A stretch of DNA of 64,000 bases, taken from NCBI GenBank assembly GCA_025937835.1, contig JAICQO010000005.1, forward strand, positions 62,001 to 126,000, written 5' to 3'. A model generated the notes under the pieces. That model was given only the letters and a program-made list of their open reading frames with translations. It had not been told where the DNA came from and ran no database searches. Shown here in pieces: positions 17,008 to 27,026 of this stretch; within the stretch, counting starts at the first letter, position 1; each line of letters begins with the position of its first letter. The position numbers were made by a program, and so were the translations under genes. Source of the DNA: Polyangiaceae bacterium. GTDB lineage: Bacteria > Myxococcota_A > Polyangia > Polyangiales > Polyangiaceae.

Positions 17008-18494
17008 AGGCCGTCTCCGAGGTCCGACTCCGAAATGGCCGGCAAGCGCACGGAATCCATGGGCCGGCTCGGTGGGGGCGGCGGCTGCGACGGCAGGACC
17101 ACGCGGAACATCGAGCCCTTGCCGAGCTGGCTCTGCAGATCGATGAAGCCGCGGTGCATCTGCACCAGGCGGCGCGTGATCGCGAGGCCCAGGCCCGTCC
17201 CGACGCGCCGGCGCCGGGCGTCGCGCGACTGCCAGTACTCCTGGAAGATGGCCTCGTGCTCCGAGGGCGCGATCCCGGGTCCGGTGTCGATCACCGAGAT
17301 CGACGCGCCGCCGTCGCGCGGATCCACGCGCACGTGCACGCTGCCCTTGTCGGTGAACTTGACGGCGTTGCCCACCAAATTGCCGATGATCTGGCGCACG
17401 CGGCGCGGGTCGGCGAAGGCCGTGGCGGCGCCGCCCGCGACGTGGATGTCCAGCGACTTCGATTTGGCCGTGACCTCCGCCTCGCGCACGACCTCGACCG
17501 CGATCGGGTAAACGTCCACGGTGCGGCAATCGAGGCGCAGCTCTCCCGACTCCAGCGCCGAAAGATCGAGGATGTCGTCGATCAGCGCGCGCAGGTGGCC
17601 GCCGCTATTTCTGACCTGCTCCAGGTTCTCGCGCGCGTCCTCGGTGAGCGGGCCGTCGACCTCGCTCAGCAGCACGTCGGCGAAGCCCAGGATCGCGTTC
17701 AGCGGCGTGCGCAGCTCGTGGCTCAACGCCGCGAGGAACGCGCTGCGATCGCGATCGTAGGCGAGCGCGCCCATCAAGTCGTGTCGGTAGGCGTTCTCCG
17801 CCGCCATGAAGCGGTCGACCAGCACGTTGAAGGCGCTGGTCAGGACGCCGATCTGATCCACCGAGCGCACCGGGATGTGCTTGCCTGCGGGATCGGCGCC
17901 CTCGGCGGCGACCTCGACGATCCGATTCATCACGAAGCGCACGTCGGACTTCACGTCGCGGGCCAGCGCCAGCGCCACGAGCGCCGCGGCGCTCACGAGC
18001 AGCGCCGCGAGCGCGGCCACGGAGGCCACCAACGAACCGGTCGCGAACGGCGTCTCGGGGGCCGCAACCAGGGCGATCAGGCTCAGGTTCTGGTTGGGCG
18101 AGGCGAGCGGTGTGGCCGTGAAGCGCGCCGGCCCGAGCTCGGTGCGGGCCTCGCCCTCCACACGCACCAGCAGGTCGACCAGCTCTTTCTGCTGCGGCGC
18201 CCCGGACGACACGTCGGCGACGATCGCGCCGTCCTGTTGGACCAAGATGAGCTCCGCGCCGGAGCGGTCGGCGGCGCGTTCGACGAGCGGCTGGCGATCC
18301 TCCTCCGGCGTCGCGCTCAGGCGAGCGGCGAGCGTCTCGGAGAGCACCCGGCTGCGGAGCTGGGCGGAGGCGTCGCTCTGGGCGCGCAGGTGCGCGGTGC
18401 CGAGCGCCGCGATCGAAGCTGCAGTGGCGGTGCCCACCAGCACCACCACCGCGGGTGCGAGCACCAGGAACGGGAGCTTGATGCGACGTTTCAA
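17004..18494 (-). CDS. sensor histidine kinase, intact catalytic domain
   Basis: A 496-aa inner-membrane kinase: TM1 (about 10-32), a periplasmic sensor of about 130 residues, TM2 (about 155-177), HAMP (VNRIVEVAAEG region), DHp H-box FLAALSHELRTPLNAILGF, N-box NLVGNAVKFT, D-box IDTGPGI, and G-box VGTGLGLAITRR. All ATP-binding boxes are present, unlike in its downstream partner. The start is TTG at 18494; no ATG fits. It lies 16 bp after the GNAT gene and overlaps the next kinase by 4 bp. The cognate regulator and signal are unknown. Confidence 0.92.
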   Translation of the reverse strand: MKRRIKLPFLVLAPAVVVLVGTATAASIAALGTAHLRAQSDASAQLRSRVLSETLAARLSATPEEDRQPLVERAADRSGAELILVQQDGAIVADVSSGAPQQKELVDLLVRVEGEARTELGPARFTATPLASPNQNLSLIALVAAPETPFATGSLVASVAALAALLVSAAALVALALARDVKSDVRFVMNRIVEVAAEGADPAGKHIPVRSVDQIGVLTSAFNVLVDRFMAAENAYRHDLMGALAYDRDRSAFLAALSHELRTPLNAILGFADVLLSEVDGPLTEDARENLEQVRNSGGHLRALIDDILDLSALESGELRLDCRTVDVYPIAVEVVREAEVTAKSKSLDIHVAGGAATAFADPRRVRQIIGNLVGNAVKFTDKGSVHVRVDPRDGGASISVIDTGPGIAPSEHEAIFQEYWQSRDARRRRVGTGLGLAITRRLVQMHRGFIDLQSQLGKGSMFRVVLPSQPPPPPSRPMDSVRLPAISESDLGDGL

Positions 18495-18510
18495 GACCGA
18501 CGCGCCCGGT

Positions 18511-19122
18511 TCAGCGCTCGTCCGTGGCCAGGCGCGCGAACAGAGCGTGGTCGAGCCAGCGCGAGCCGACCAGCTCGGCCTGGCGTGCGATGCCCTCGAA
18601 GTGGAAACCGAGCCGCTGGATCACGCGCAGGCTCGGCAGGTTGTCGGTCGCGGCCGCGCAGCGGATCCGGTGCAGACCGACCCGCGTGAAGCCGAATTGG
18701 AGCAAGCCGTTGGCCGCTTCCGTCATCAGCCCGCGCCCGACCGCGTCGCGGCGCAGCCAGTAGCCGAGCTCGCACGAGCGGTGCAGGTGCACGCAGGCGT
18801 CGAGTCCGACCACGCCCAGCAGGCCCTTGCTGGTCTTGTCGCGGATCGCGAAGCGCAGCGCGCGCCCCGCATCCCAGTCCACGGCGCACGCCTCGGCGTA
18901 ACGCAGGCTCGCTTCGGGGGTGTTGTTGTACGGGACCCACGGCAGCCAGCGCTCGAGGTGCCAGCGCGAGCCGTCGACCGCTTCCCACAACTCCTGGCCG
19001 TCCGGAGCGTCGATCGGCACCAGCAGGAGACGCGAGGTCTCGACCGGGGAGCGGCGCAGCCCCGTGCGCAGCGGGATCACGAGAGGCTGGGTCGCGGGAA
19101 CGGAGGCGGGGGCGCTCGGCAT
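18511..19122 (-). CDS. GNAT family N-acetyltransferase (RimJ/RimL type)
   Basis: About 203 aa from ATG 19122, five bases after the stop of the Ser/Thr kinase gene. Typical RimJ/L-like features are present: TSRLLLVPIDAPD at the start, CELGYWLRRDAVGRGLMTEA (acetyl-CoA loop region) and IQRLGFHFEGIARQAELV near the end. Family members acetylate N-terminal or small-molecule amines; the substrate here is unknown. The longer 229-aa ORF start overlaps the kinase gene. It belongs to the minus-strand kinase/GNAT/HK run. Confidence 0.88.
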   Translation of the reverse strand: MPSAPASVPATQPLVIPLRTGLRRSPVETSRLLLVPIDAPDGQELWEAVDGSRWHLERWLPWVPYNNTPEASLRYAEACAVDWDAGRALRFAIRDKTSKGLLGVVGLDACVHLHRSCELGYWLRRDAVGRGLMTEAANGLLQFGFTRVGLHRIRCAAATDNLPSLRVIQRLGFHFEGIARQAELVGSRWLDHALFARLATDER

Positions 19123-19127
19123 TCTCG

Positions 19128-21692
19128 TCAACGGCACTCGGCTCGTAAGGTGAAGGCCTCGAGGTGGGCGGACTCGAAGTCGCGGTAAGCGATATACCAC
19201 TGCCCGGGGCGCTCTCCGGGGCTCAGATCCGGGTTCGGCTGAAACCCGCTGACCTTGCTGAGCGTGCTCGGCTTGCCGATGCCGTCGCGCGACATCGGCG
19301 CCAGACGGAGCCGCGAATCCTCGAACCAGGCCACGACGGCAGAGTGGTCGTCCTTGGAGACGCTGGGGCGTGAGCCCTTACGCGAGAACGCGCGGTGCCA
19401 GAGCGGACCCTTCTCGCGATCCACGTAGGCGGCGACAGCTCCGGCCTTCTCCTCCTCCCAGGCGATGAAGCAGCCCTGGTTCGTGCAGCTGATGTGCGGC
19501 TCGGCTTTCTTGCCGCTCGGCACGCTGACGGGTCGCAAGACGCCGAGGTACTCGTCTTCGGGTTCCTTTTCGCGCCGCTTGGCTTTGCGACGGGTCGCGG
19601 GCAGGCCCGCCGCGAGCAGGGGATCGTCGAGCGCCACGCTCTGGAGCATGATCTGCACGCGCTTCGGTGCGAGCGCCTTGGCGAACACGATCTGCAGCGC
19701 GCCGTGGGCCACGACCGCGTCCGGCGTGCGCGCCTCCGAGCTACCGCTGCGCGGCTGCAGCAAGCGCGTCAAACGCACCGCCTCACCGAGCGGCTCGAGC
19801 TCGGGCCCGAGACGGCGCGCCACGATATCGGCGCCGGCGTTCTCGAAGTCCTCTTCCCAGACCGCCCAGAGGTCACCGTTCGGCGCTGCAGTCAGCGTCG
19901 GATAGCCTGCCTTGCGCGCCGACGAGAGCTTGCGCGGCGGGCTTTGGATCTTGCCTTCGGAGTCGAGCAGCCGCACGTAGACGCCGGGATCTTTCCCGGT
20001 TTCGTCCCAAAATACCAGCACCAGGCGGTTGCCCACGCCGACCAGCTGCGGCTGCCGCACGTTGTGAGCTTCGGGCGTGACCGCGATCGGCAGCGACTTG
20101 CGCCGCATCGAGCGGTCGAGCAGCACCGTGAACGCTTGCCGCTCGCGCGGATCGAGGTGGTTATCCACCCAGGAGACCACCATGCCGCGCTCGGTGCGCG
20201 CTATCGTCGGCCGCGACGCGGGGGCTTCGAGCTGGAAGGGCCTCGGCCGGCCGAGACCCGTGACGCGGCAGGCTCCGCCGCCTTCCTCGACGGCGACCGA
20301 GGCGTGCGACAGCAGCGAACGCGCCGCCGGCATGCTGCCCTGACGGAACGCCGCCTGAAACGCGTCGAGCCCTTGCTTCGGGTCGCGCGCGAACAGCTCT
20401 TGCGCCTCGGCCAGCTTGAGCGCGTAGGGCTCGTTTTCTTCGGCGGTGATCGGCTGTTCTTGGCGTTGCTCGCGGCGAGCCGCCGACGACGGCGCCGGCG
20501 TCGCGGGTCTGGCGGAAGGCTCGGCACTCTTCGCGGGAGCGGCGGCGACACCGCGCTTGCCGGGCGGGTGCAGCACGTACAGCCACACGGCGTAAGCTCC
20601 GAGCGCCAGTGTCGCGAGCAGGAGCAGCGCGGAGATCGCCCGAGACGTGCCGCTGCGGGCGAGCGGCGGCTCCACCGAAATCGCCGACGGTGCGCGGGCG
20701 TCCGGCCGCGACGAGCTCGGCTCGGCCTCGGCCGGATCGGTCGTCCCATCCGTTCCGAGCAGCGGGTCGACCGGCGTGGGAGCCGCCTCCAGGCGCGGCT
20801 CCGAGTTCTTGCCAGCGAGCGCTTCGGTCAGCGCGTCCGACAGCTCGCGCGCGCTCTGGTAGCGCTTGCCCGGGTCACGATCGAGGGCCTTCGCGAACCA
20901 GGCATCGAAGCTCGCCGGCAGATCCGGACGCAGCTTCGAGGGACGCGGGATGGGGGAGTTGGCGATCTGCGCCAGGATCATCGCCACCCCCTGCTCGATG
21001 TTCCACACCGTCTGGCCCGTCAGGCATTCGTAGACGATGCAGCCGAGGGCCCACAGATCGGCGCGGTGGTCGACCTCGCCCTGGCCCTTGGCCTGCTCGG
21101 GGCTCATGTACGCGGGCGTCCCGAACAGCGCGCCCTCGCGCGTGATGCGCGGCGACTGCGCGTCGTCACCGGTCGGCTCGTAGAATTTGGCGAGCCCGAA
21201 ATCGACGATCTTGGCCAGCAGCTGGCCTTCCTCGTCCTTGGTGAGGAAGATGTTCTCGGGTTTGAGATCGCGGTGCACGACGTTGGACTCGTGCGCCTTG
21301 GTGAGCGCGCGCGCCGTGTGCGTGGCGATCCTCAACGTGGCTTCCACGTCGATCTTCCGCACCCGCGTCATCATGTCGTAGAGGCTCTCGCCCTCGAGCA
21401 GCTCCATCACGAGGAACGGGCGGTCCTCGAACATGCCGGAGTCGTAGACGTCGCAGATGTACGGGCTGCGGATCGCCGCGGCGGCGCGGGCTTCGCGCAG
21501 GAAGCGCTCGCGCACGATCCGCGAAGTGATCAGCTCCGCTGCGAGGAGCTTCACGGCGACGCGCTTGCCGATGTCGATATTTTCCGCTTCGTAGACCGCC
21601 GCCATCCCGCCGCGGCCGATCTCGCGGCTGATCCGAAACTTTCCCTCGAGGATGGTTCCGATCGGGACTTTGGAGCTGGTCATCGTCGCCAT
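19128..21692 (-). CDS. transmembrane Ser/Thr protein kinase with large C-terminal sensor
   Basis: An 854-aa PknB-type kinase. The N-terminal catalytic domain has the Gly loop (IGRGGMAAV), VAVKLL lysine, HRDLKPEN catalytic loop, IVDFGLAKF, and [11 protein letters not shown] Pro/Ser-rich juxtamembrane region and one TM helix ([21 protein letters not shown]) precede an extracytoplasmic region of more than 450 aa. That region has repeated beta-strand units ([52 protein letters not shown]), suggestive of a beta-propeller. It leads the run kinase-GNAT-HK-HK-ruvB-esterase. The ligand is unknown. Confidence 0.93.
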   Translation of the reverse strand: MATMTSSKVPIGTILEGKFRISREIGRGGMAAVYEAENIDIGKRVAVKLLAAELITSRIVRERFLREARAAAAIRSPYICDVYDSGMFEDRPFLVMELLEGESLYDMMTRVRKIDVEATLRIATHTARALTKAHESNVVHRDLKPENIFLTKDEEGQLLAKIVDFGLAKFYEPTGDDAQSPRITREGALFGTPAYMSPEQAKGQGEVDHRADLWALGCIVYECLTGQTVWNIEQGVAMILAQIANSPIPRPSKLRPDLPASFDAWFAKALDRDPGKRYQSARELSDALTEALAGKNSEPRLEAAPTPVDPLLGTDGTTDPAEAEPSSSRPDARAPSAISVEPPLARSGTSRAISALLLLATLALGAYAVWLYVLHPPGKRGVAAAPAKSAEPSARPATPAPSSAARREQRQEQPITAEENEPYALKLAEAQELFARDPKQGLDAFQAAFRQGSMPAARSLLSHASVAVEEGGGACRVTGLGRPRPFQLEAPASRPTIARTERGMVVSWVDNHLDPRERQAFTVLLDRSMRRKSLPIAVTPEAHNVRQPQLVGVGNRLVLVFWDETGKDPGVYVRLLDSEGKIQSPPRKLSSARKAGYPTLTAAPNGDLWAVWEEDFENAGADIVARRLGPELEPLGEAVRLTRLLQPRSGSSEARTPDAVVAHGALQIVFAKALAPKRVQIMLQSVALDDPLLAAGLPATRRKAKRREKEPEDEYLGVLRPVSVPSGKKAEPHISCTNQGCFIAWEEEKAGAVAAYVDREKGPLWHRAFSRKGSRPSVSKDDHSAVVAWFEDSRLRLAPMSRDGIGKPSTLSKVSGFQPNPDLSPGERPGQWYIAYRDFESAHLEAFTLRAECR

Positions 21693-22367
<675 letters not shown>

Positions 22368-22383
22368 CGGCGTGCTGTGGCGA

Positions 22384-22440
22384 GCGCTCGCAGGGGCTGT
22401 GTCCTGCGAGCGCGGCCGCGCGTCCGGGACATCCCGGACG
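22384..22440 (+). promoter_or_regulatory. two adjacent perfect hairpins between glnB and glnA
   Basis: The first hairpin has arms GCGCTCGCAGG/CCTGCGAGCGC with an 8-nt loop (22384-22413). The second has arms CGTCCGGGA/TCCCGGACG with a 2-nt loop (22421-22440). No T-run follows. They could attenuate or process the glnB-glnA transcript so that the two genes have different expression levels. Confidence 0.5.
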
Positions 22441-22609
22441 AACCCACGTACCCAGGGGGAAACGCTCGTGGCCGAGGCGGGCTGGCCGCGCAGCTGAGTC
22501 TTACGCAGCCCTCGGAGTTCCCCTACGCTCCTGCGACCCGCGGCGCTGTGCGCCCCGGCTACCGAGTGACGTCGATGCCCGTCGCGTCGTGACGAGGAGA
22601 CCAGAGAGC

Positions 22610-24022
22610 ATGGATCCGAAGCAGGCTATCGAACTAGGCAACGAGCACGGTGCCGTCATGGTCGATTTGAAGTTCATCGACCTCGTCGGCAAATGGCAGC
22701 ACACGTCGGTGCCGTTCCATCGTCTGTCGCCCGAGTCGTTCGACGAAGGGTTCGGCTTCGACGGCTCGTCGATCCGCGGATTTCAACCGATCAACCAGAG
22801 CGACATGCTGCTGATCCCGGATTCCGCCACGGCCGTGATGGATCCGTTCACGCGCCACCCCACGCTTTCGCTGCTGTGCACGGTTCAAGACACGATCACC
22901 CGCCAAAATTACTCGCGGGATCCGCGTAACATCGCGCGCAAGGCCGAGGCCTACCTGCGCTCGACCGGCATCGCCGACACCGTGTTCTTCGGACCCGAGG
23001 CCGAGTTTTTCATCTTCGACGACGTTCGCTTCCACGCGGGTAAGAACGAATCTTTCTACGCCATCGACTCGGTCGAGGCGGAGTGGAATACGGGGCGCGA
23101 CGAGGGGCCGAACCTAGGCCACAAGATCCGCCACAAGGAGGGCTATTTCCCGGTTCAGCCGCAGGACACGCAACAAGACCTGCGCACCGAGATCTGCCTC
23201 GAGATGGAGCAGGTCGGCATCGAGGTGGAGGTCAGCCATCACGAGGTCGCCACCGCCGGTCAGGGCGAGATCGACATGCGCTTCGACAGCATGGTGCGCA
23301 TGGCCGACAAGTTGATGTGGTTCAAGCACATCGTGAAGAACGTGTCGTTCCGCAACGGCAAGACGGCCACGTTCATGCCCAAGCCGATGTTCGGGGACAA
23401 CGGCAACGGCATGCACTGCCACCAGTCGCTCTGGAAGGACGGCAAGCCGTTGTTCGCCGGCGATGGTTACGCCGGGCTGAGCGACATGGCGCTCTACTAC
23501 ATCGGCGGCATCCTCAAGCACGCCCATGCTCTGGCCGCGTTCACCAACCCGACGACCAACAGCTACCGTCGCTTGGTCCCCGGCTACGAGGCACCGGTAA
23601 ACCTCGCCTACTCGAACCGCAATCGTTCGGCCGCGATCCGGATTTCCACGTATTCGCCGTCCCCGAAGGCGCGCCGGCTCGAGCTGCGCTTCCCCGACCC
23701 GTCGTGTAATCCCTACCTCGGGTTCACGGCCATGATGATGGCCGGGCTCGACGGCATCCAGAAGCGCATCGATCCCGGGGATCCGCTGGACAAGGACATC
23801 TATTCGCTCTCGCCCGAGGAGCTGAAGGACGTCCCGCGCATGCCCGCCTCGCTCGACCAATCGCTCGACGCGCTCGAACGGGACCACGAGTTCTTGCTGC
23901 GCGGTGACGTGTTCACGAAGGACGTGATCGAGATGTGGCTCGACTACAAACGCGAGCACGAGGTGCAGGCCAGCCGCTTGCGCCCGACCCCCTACGAGTT
24001 TTTCCTCTACTACGACATTTGA
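22610..24022 (+). CDS. glnA: glutamine synthetase type I
   Basis: A 470-aa enzyme making glutamine from glutamate, ammonia and ATP, as a cytoplasmic dodecamer. Signatures: [23 protein letters not shown], the ammonia/glutamate site region [33 protein letters not shown], and NRSAAIRI. Tyr398 in DIYSLSPEE aligns with the GlnE adenylylation site, so classical GSI-beta regulation is expected. ATG 22610 is preceded by GAGGAGA. The track ORF begins far upstream, in glnB shadow sequence. It is paired with glnB. Confidence 0.97.
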   Translation: MDPKQAIELGNEHGAVMVDLKFIDLVGKWQHTSVPFHRLSPESFDEGFGFDGSSIRGFQPINQSDMLLIPDSATAVMDPFTRHPTLSLLCTVQDTITRQNYSRDPRNIARKAEAYLRSTGIADTVFFGPEAEFFIFDDVRFHAGKNESFYAIDSVEAEWNTGRDEGPNLGHKIRHKEGYFPVQPQDTQQDLRTEICLEMEQVGIEVEVSHHEVATAGQGEIDMRFDSMVRMADKLMWFKHIVKNVSFRNGKTATFMPKPMFGDNGNGMHCHQSLWKDGKPLFAGDGYAGLSDMALYYIGGILKHAHALAAFTNPTTNSYRRLVPGYEAPVNLAYSNRNRSAAIRISTYSPSPKARRLELRFPDPSCNPYLGFTAMMMAGLDGIQKRIDPGDPLDKDIYSLSPEELKDVPRMPASLDQSLDALERDHEFLLRGDVFTKDVIEMWLDYKREHEVQASRLRPTPYEFFLYYDI

Positions 24023-24191
24023 TACGGCATCGGTGCTCTCCACCGCGACTCGGTCCGCAGAGACCACGGTGTAGGGTGCTCTCCTACCACGCTCGCCGAT
24101 TGCGCCGGCTCGCTCACCTTCGAAGGGCAGGCGCCCTCCAAACCCCTGGCGTCGGCGTGCCAGCCACGCCAAGGTAAACGAACTTTCGACC

Positions 24192-25094
24192 TTGTCGGAC
24201 GACGAGTATCTCGAATCGACCCTCGAGGTCACGATCTCGCGCGACATGCGGAGCGTGCTCAACAACGCCCCGCAGGAACAGGCGCTGCTCATCGTTCTGT
24301 CGGGGCCGCGTCTCGGCACGCGCTCGGTGCTCGGCGAAAAGCCCGTGGAAATCGGGCGTAGCCCGGCCTGCCACCTACAGCTCGACGCAGACTCGGTCAG
24401 CCGCCGGCATGCGCGCATCGAGTGGAACGGTCAGGCGCATCAGCTGCTCGATCTCGGGTCGACCAACGGAACGTTCTTGAACGGCGACAAGGTCAAGGAC
24501 GGCGTGCTCAAGGACGGCGATCGGGTAGGGATCGGCAAGCTCCAATTGAAGTACGTGGCCGGCGGCAACATCGAAGGCGCGTATCACGAAGAGATTCAGC
24601 GATTGATGCGCTTCGATCCCCTCACGGGTGTCTGCAACAAGCGCCACTTCGAAGAGAGCCTGAAGCTGGCGGTCAACAATGCCAAGGCGGCGCCCAAGCC
24701 GATCTCGTTGATCGTATTCGACCTCGACCACTTCAAGCGCATCAACGACGCCCACGGCCACCCGGCGGGAGACCAGGTGCTCTGCGAGCTCGCGAAGGTC
24801 GTGAAACAAGCTTCCGTGCCTGATCAGGTCTTTGGTCGGGTCGGCGGTGAAGAGTTCGCGGTGCTGTGGGAAGGGATGCGGCTGGAAGCGGCCGCGGCCC
24901 ACGCCGAGCAAATCCGCTTCAAGGTCGCGAATCACGCCTTCCGGGTCGAGCGCACCGTGCTGCCCGTCACGGTCAGCCTCGGCGTCGCCGAGCGCAGCGC
25001 CCACAGCGACGAATCCCCCGAGAGCCTCTACGAACGCGCCGATGCGCGCCTCTACGCCGCCAAAGCCGGCGGCCGCAACCGCGTCTGCTCGTAG
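24192..25094 (+). CDS. FHA domain diguanylate cyclase (GGEEF), second copy
   Basis: A 300-aa cytoplasmic protein: FHA (VEIGRSPACHLQLDADSVS, RRHARIEW, GSTNGTFLNG) followed by GGDEF (DPLTGVCNKR, FDLDHFKRINDAHGH, active site VGGEEFAV). Unlike the first FHA-GGDEF protein, no RxxD I-site lies five residues before GGEEF (the position reads VPDQ), so product inhibition may be absent. The start is TTG 24192; an alternative ATG at 24246 would remove 18 residues. It stands alone, 169 bp after glnA. Confidence 0.92.
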   Translation: MSDDEYLESTLEVTISRDMRSVLNNAPQEQALLIVLSGPRLGTRSVLGEKPVEIGRSPACHLQLDADSVSRRHARIEWNGQAHQLLDLGSTNGTFLNGDKVKDGVLKDGDRVGIGKLQLKYVAGGNIEGAYHEEIQRLMRFDPLTGVCNKRHFEESLKLAVNNAKAAPKPISLIVFDLDHFKRINDAHGHPAGDQVLCELAKVVKQASVPDQVFGRVGGEEFAVLWEGMRLEAAAAHAEQIRFKVANHAFRVERTVLPVTVSLGVAERSAHSDESPESLYERADARLYAAKAGGRNRVCS

Positions 25095-25129
25095 CCCACT
25101 ACGCCGCGCTCGGCGCGCGGATTCAGTAA

Positions 25130-25219
25130 GAAGACCAGAAGGTCCAGGCAAAAGGAGGCTTCAGCTCCTCCCGCCAAAAAACCTTCCGATCTTCTTCCCT
25201 TCCAGTCCTCTCGTTGCCC
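25130..25219. repeat. CTTCC-rich intergenic repeat at convergent gene ends (copy 2)
   Basis: The left part is purine-rich (AGTAAGAAGACCAGAAGG), followed by the small hairpin AGGAG-GCTTCAG-CTCCT. A6 plus CTTCC-rich sequence ending GTTGCCC (25176-25219) follows. It resembles the right half of the 3920-4082 element and lies, like it, between convergent gene ends (GGDEF and metK). Confidence 0.5.
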
Positions 25220-25236
25220 GGATCTCGCTACGCCGC

Positions 25237-26505
25237 CTACGCCATAGCAGAGCCGCGCTTGCCGCCCTTGGCAGGCTTCGCAGCGGGCTTGGCGGCCTTG
25301 CCCTTGGCGGCGCCGTTGGACGACTTCGCCGGCTTCGACTTCATGGGGGTGCCGAGCAGGTCGAAGGCGATCTTTTCGGCGCGGTGCGTGCTCTCCCAGC
25401 TGAACTCGGAGCGCCCGAAGTGGCCGTATGCGGCGGTGGGGCGGTAGATCGGGCGCAGCAGATCGAGCTCCTCGATCAGCGCGCGCGGGCGCATGTCGAA
25501 GTTCTTGAGCACGTAGTCGCCGAGCACGTCGTCGGCGACCTTGCCGGTGCCGAAGGTGTGCACGTAGACGCCGGTCGGCTGAGCCACGCCGATCGCGTAG
25601 GCCACCTGCACCTCGCAGCGCGAGGCGACGCCTGCGGCCACGATGTTCTTCGCCACGTAGCGCGCGTAGTAGCAGGCCGAGCGATCCACCTTCGACGGAT
25701 CCTTGCCGCTGAAGGCGCCGCCGCCGTGACGGCCCATGCCGCCGTAGCTATCGACGATGATCTTGCGACCGGTGAGGCCGGCGTCGCCGAACGGGCCACC
25801 GATCACGAACCGACCCGTGGGGTTCACGAAATACTTGGTCTTCTTGTCGAGCAGGTGCGCGGGGAGAGCTTTCTTGATCACGAGCTCCATCACCGCGTCT
25901 TTCAGGTCCTTGTGCTTGACGTCGGGCGAGTGCTGGCTCGAAACCACGACCGTCTCGATCCGCTTCGGCACGCCGTCTTCGTACTCGAGGGTGACCTGGC
26001 TCTTGCCGTCGGGGCGGAGGAAGTCGACCTTCTTTTGCTTGCGCACCTGGGCGAGCTTGCTGGCGAGCGCGTGCGCGTAGACGATCGGGGCCGGCATCAG
26101 CTCGGGGGTCTCGTCCGAGGCGTAGCCGAACATCAGGCCCTGGTCGCCAGCGCCCTGCTCCTTGAACATGCCCTGACCCTCGGTGACGCCCTGCGAGATG
26201 TCGGCGGACTGCGGCTCGATGGCGGTGAGCACGCCGCAGGTCTCGTAGTCGAAGCCCATCGACGAGTCGGTGTAGCCGATGTCCTTGATCACGCTGCGCG
26301 CGAGCTTCCCGAAATCGATGCTGCTCTTGGTCGTGATCTCGCCGGCGACCACCACGAAGCCCGTCTTGCACAGCGTCTCGCAGGCCACGCGACTGTACTT
26401 GTCGCCGGCCAGCGCGGCGTCGAGAACGGCGTCGGAGACGGCGTCGCAAATCTTGTCGGGGTGGCCTTCGGTGACGGACTCGGAGGTGAAGAGGTAGCTG
26501 CTCAT
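25237..26505 (-). CDS. metK: S-adenosylmethionine synthetase
   Basis: A 422-aa cytosolic enzyme that forms SAM from methionine and ATP. Signatures: [13 protein letters not shown] at the N-terminus, [12 protein letters not shown] hexa/nonapeptide motif, and [16 protein letters not shown] phosphate-binding loop. ATG 26505 is preferred to the upstream ORF start (16 residues earlier). Ordinary MetK ends near residue 385-390; this one carries about 30 extra residues rich in Lys, Ala and Gly (for example [20 protein letters not shown]), resembling a nucleic-acid-binding tail. No SAM riboswitch is recognised upstream. Confidence 0.96.
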   Translation of the reverse strand: MSSYLFTSESVTEGHPDKICDAVSDAVLDAALAGDKYSRVACETLCKTGFVVVAGEITTKSSIDFGKLARSVIKDIGYTDSSMGFDYETCGVLTAIEPQSADISQGVTEGQGMFKEQGAGDQGLMFGYASDETPELMPAPIVYAHALASKLAQVRKQKKVDFLRPDGKSQVTLEYEDGVPKRIETVVVSSQHSPDVKHKDLKDAVMELVIKKALPAHLLDKKTKYFVNPTGRFVIGGPFGDAGLTGRKIIVDSYGGMGRHGGGAFSGKDPSKVDRSACYYARYVAKNIVAAGVASRCEVQVAYAIGVAQPTGVYVHTFGTGKVADDVLGDYVLKNFDMRPRALIEELDLLRPIYRPTAAYGHFGRSEFSWESTHRAEKIAFDLLGTPMKSKPAKSSNGAAKGKAAKPAAKPAKGGKRGSAMA

Positions 26506-26636
26506 CGCTGGTTCTCGCGCTCGGCTCGTAAGGGTTTTCCGGGCGCGACCCATCGCGCGCGGGCGGCGGACCCTAGCACGGAAACGGGGGCGGGCCGTGA
26601 GCCGTCAGCACCCGGGCGCGCGGATTCCAGCGTGCG

Positions 26637-27026
26637 CTACGGCGCTGGTTTTTCGTGATTTTTTCGGGGGCCGGGTGGCTCGCTGCGCTCGAGTCGGGCG
26701 CGGACCACCTGGTCGTCCCGGACCAACGTCAGTCTCACGGGCTCCCCCAACTCTCCCGAGAGCGCGCCGTGGACGGCCTCGGGGGTCATCTGCCGGGCGT
26801 CGCGGCCGTCGATCAGCAGCACCTCGTCGCCCTCCCGCACGCCCGCGCGGTCCGCCGCGAGCCCGGGCGGCACCTCGCGGACGAACAGCCGCCGATCGGC
26901 GTCCTGAGCCAGCATTGCGCCGATCGTCCCGCGGCTCGGACCGCACGCGACCGCCCAAAGCCCCGCGACTAGGGCGCAGCCCAACGCGCGTGCGGGGAGC
27001 CGCGCCACCGGAGCGTCCAGTCTCAC
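26637..27026 (-). CDS. PDZ-domain lipoprotein
   Basis: A 129-aa protein beginning with GTG inside the argJ stop codon (GTGA overlap), so it is translationally coupled to argJ. The N-terminal signal ends in a lipobox-like AVAC. A single PDZ-like domain follows (VREVPPGLAADRAGVREGDEVLLIDGRDARQM), with a charged tail. It is likely a periplasmic or outer-membrane small adaptor. The track's longer ORF is an argJ shadow upstream of this GTG. Why it is coupled to arginine biosynthesis is unclear. Confidence 0.75.
   Translation of the reverse strand: MRLDAPVARLPARALGCALVAGLWAVACGPSRGTIGAMLAQDADRRLFVREVPPGLAADRAGVREGDEVLLIDGRDARQMTPEAVHGALSGELGEPVRLTLVRDDQVVRARLERSEPPGPRKNHEKPAP

Noticed and set aside
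26506-26600. Possible SAM riboswitch upstream of metK
   Set aside because: No SAM-I or SAM-II core features are visible and the leader is short.
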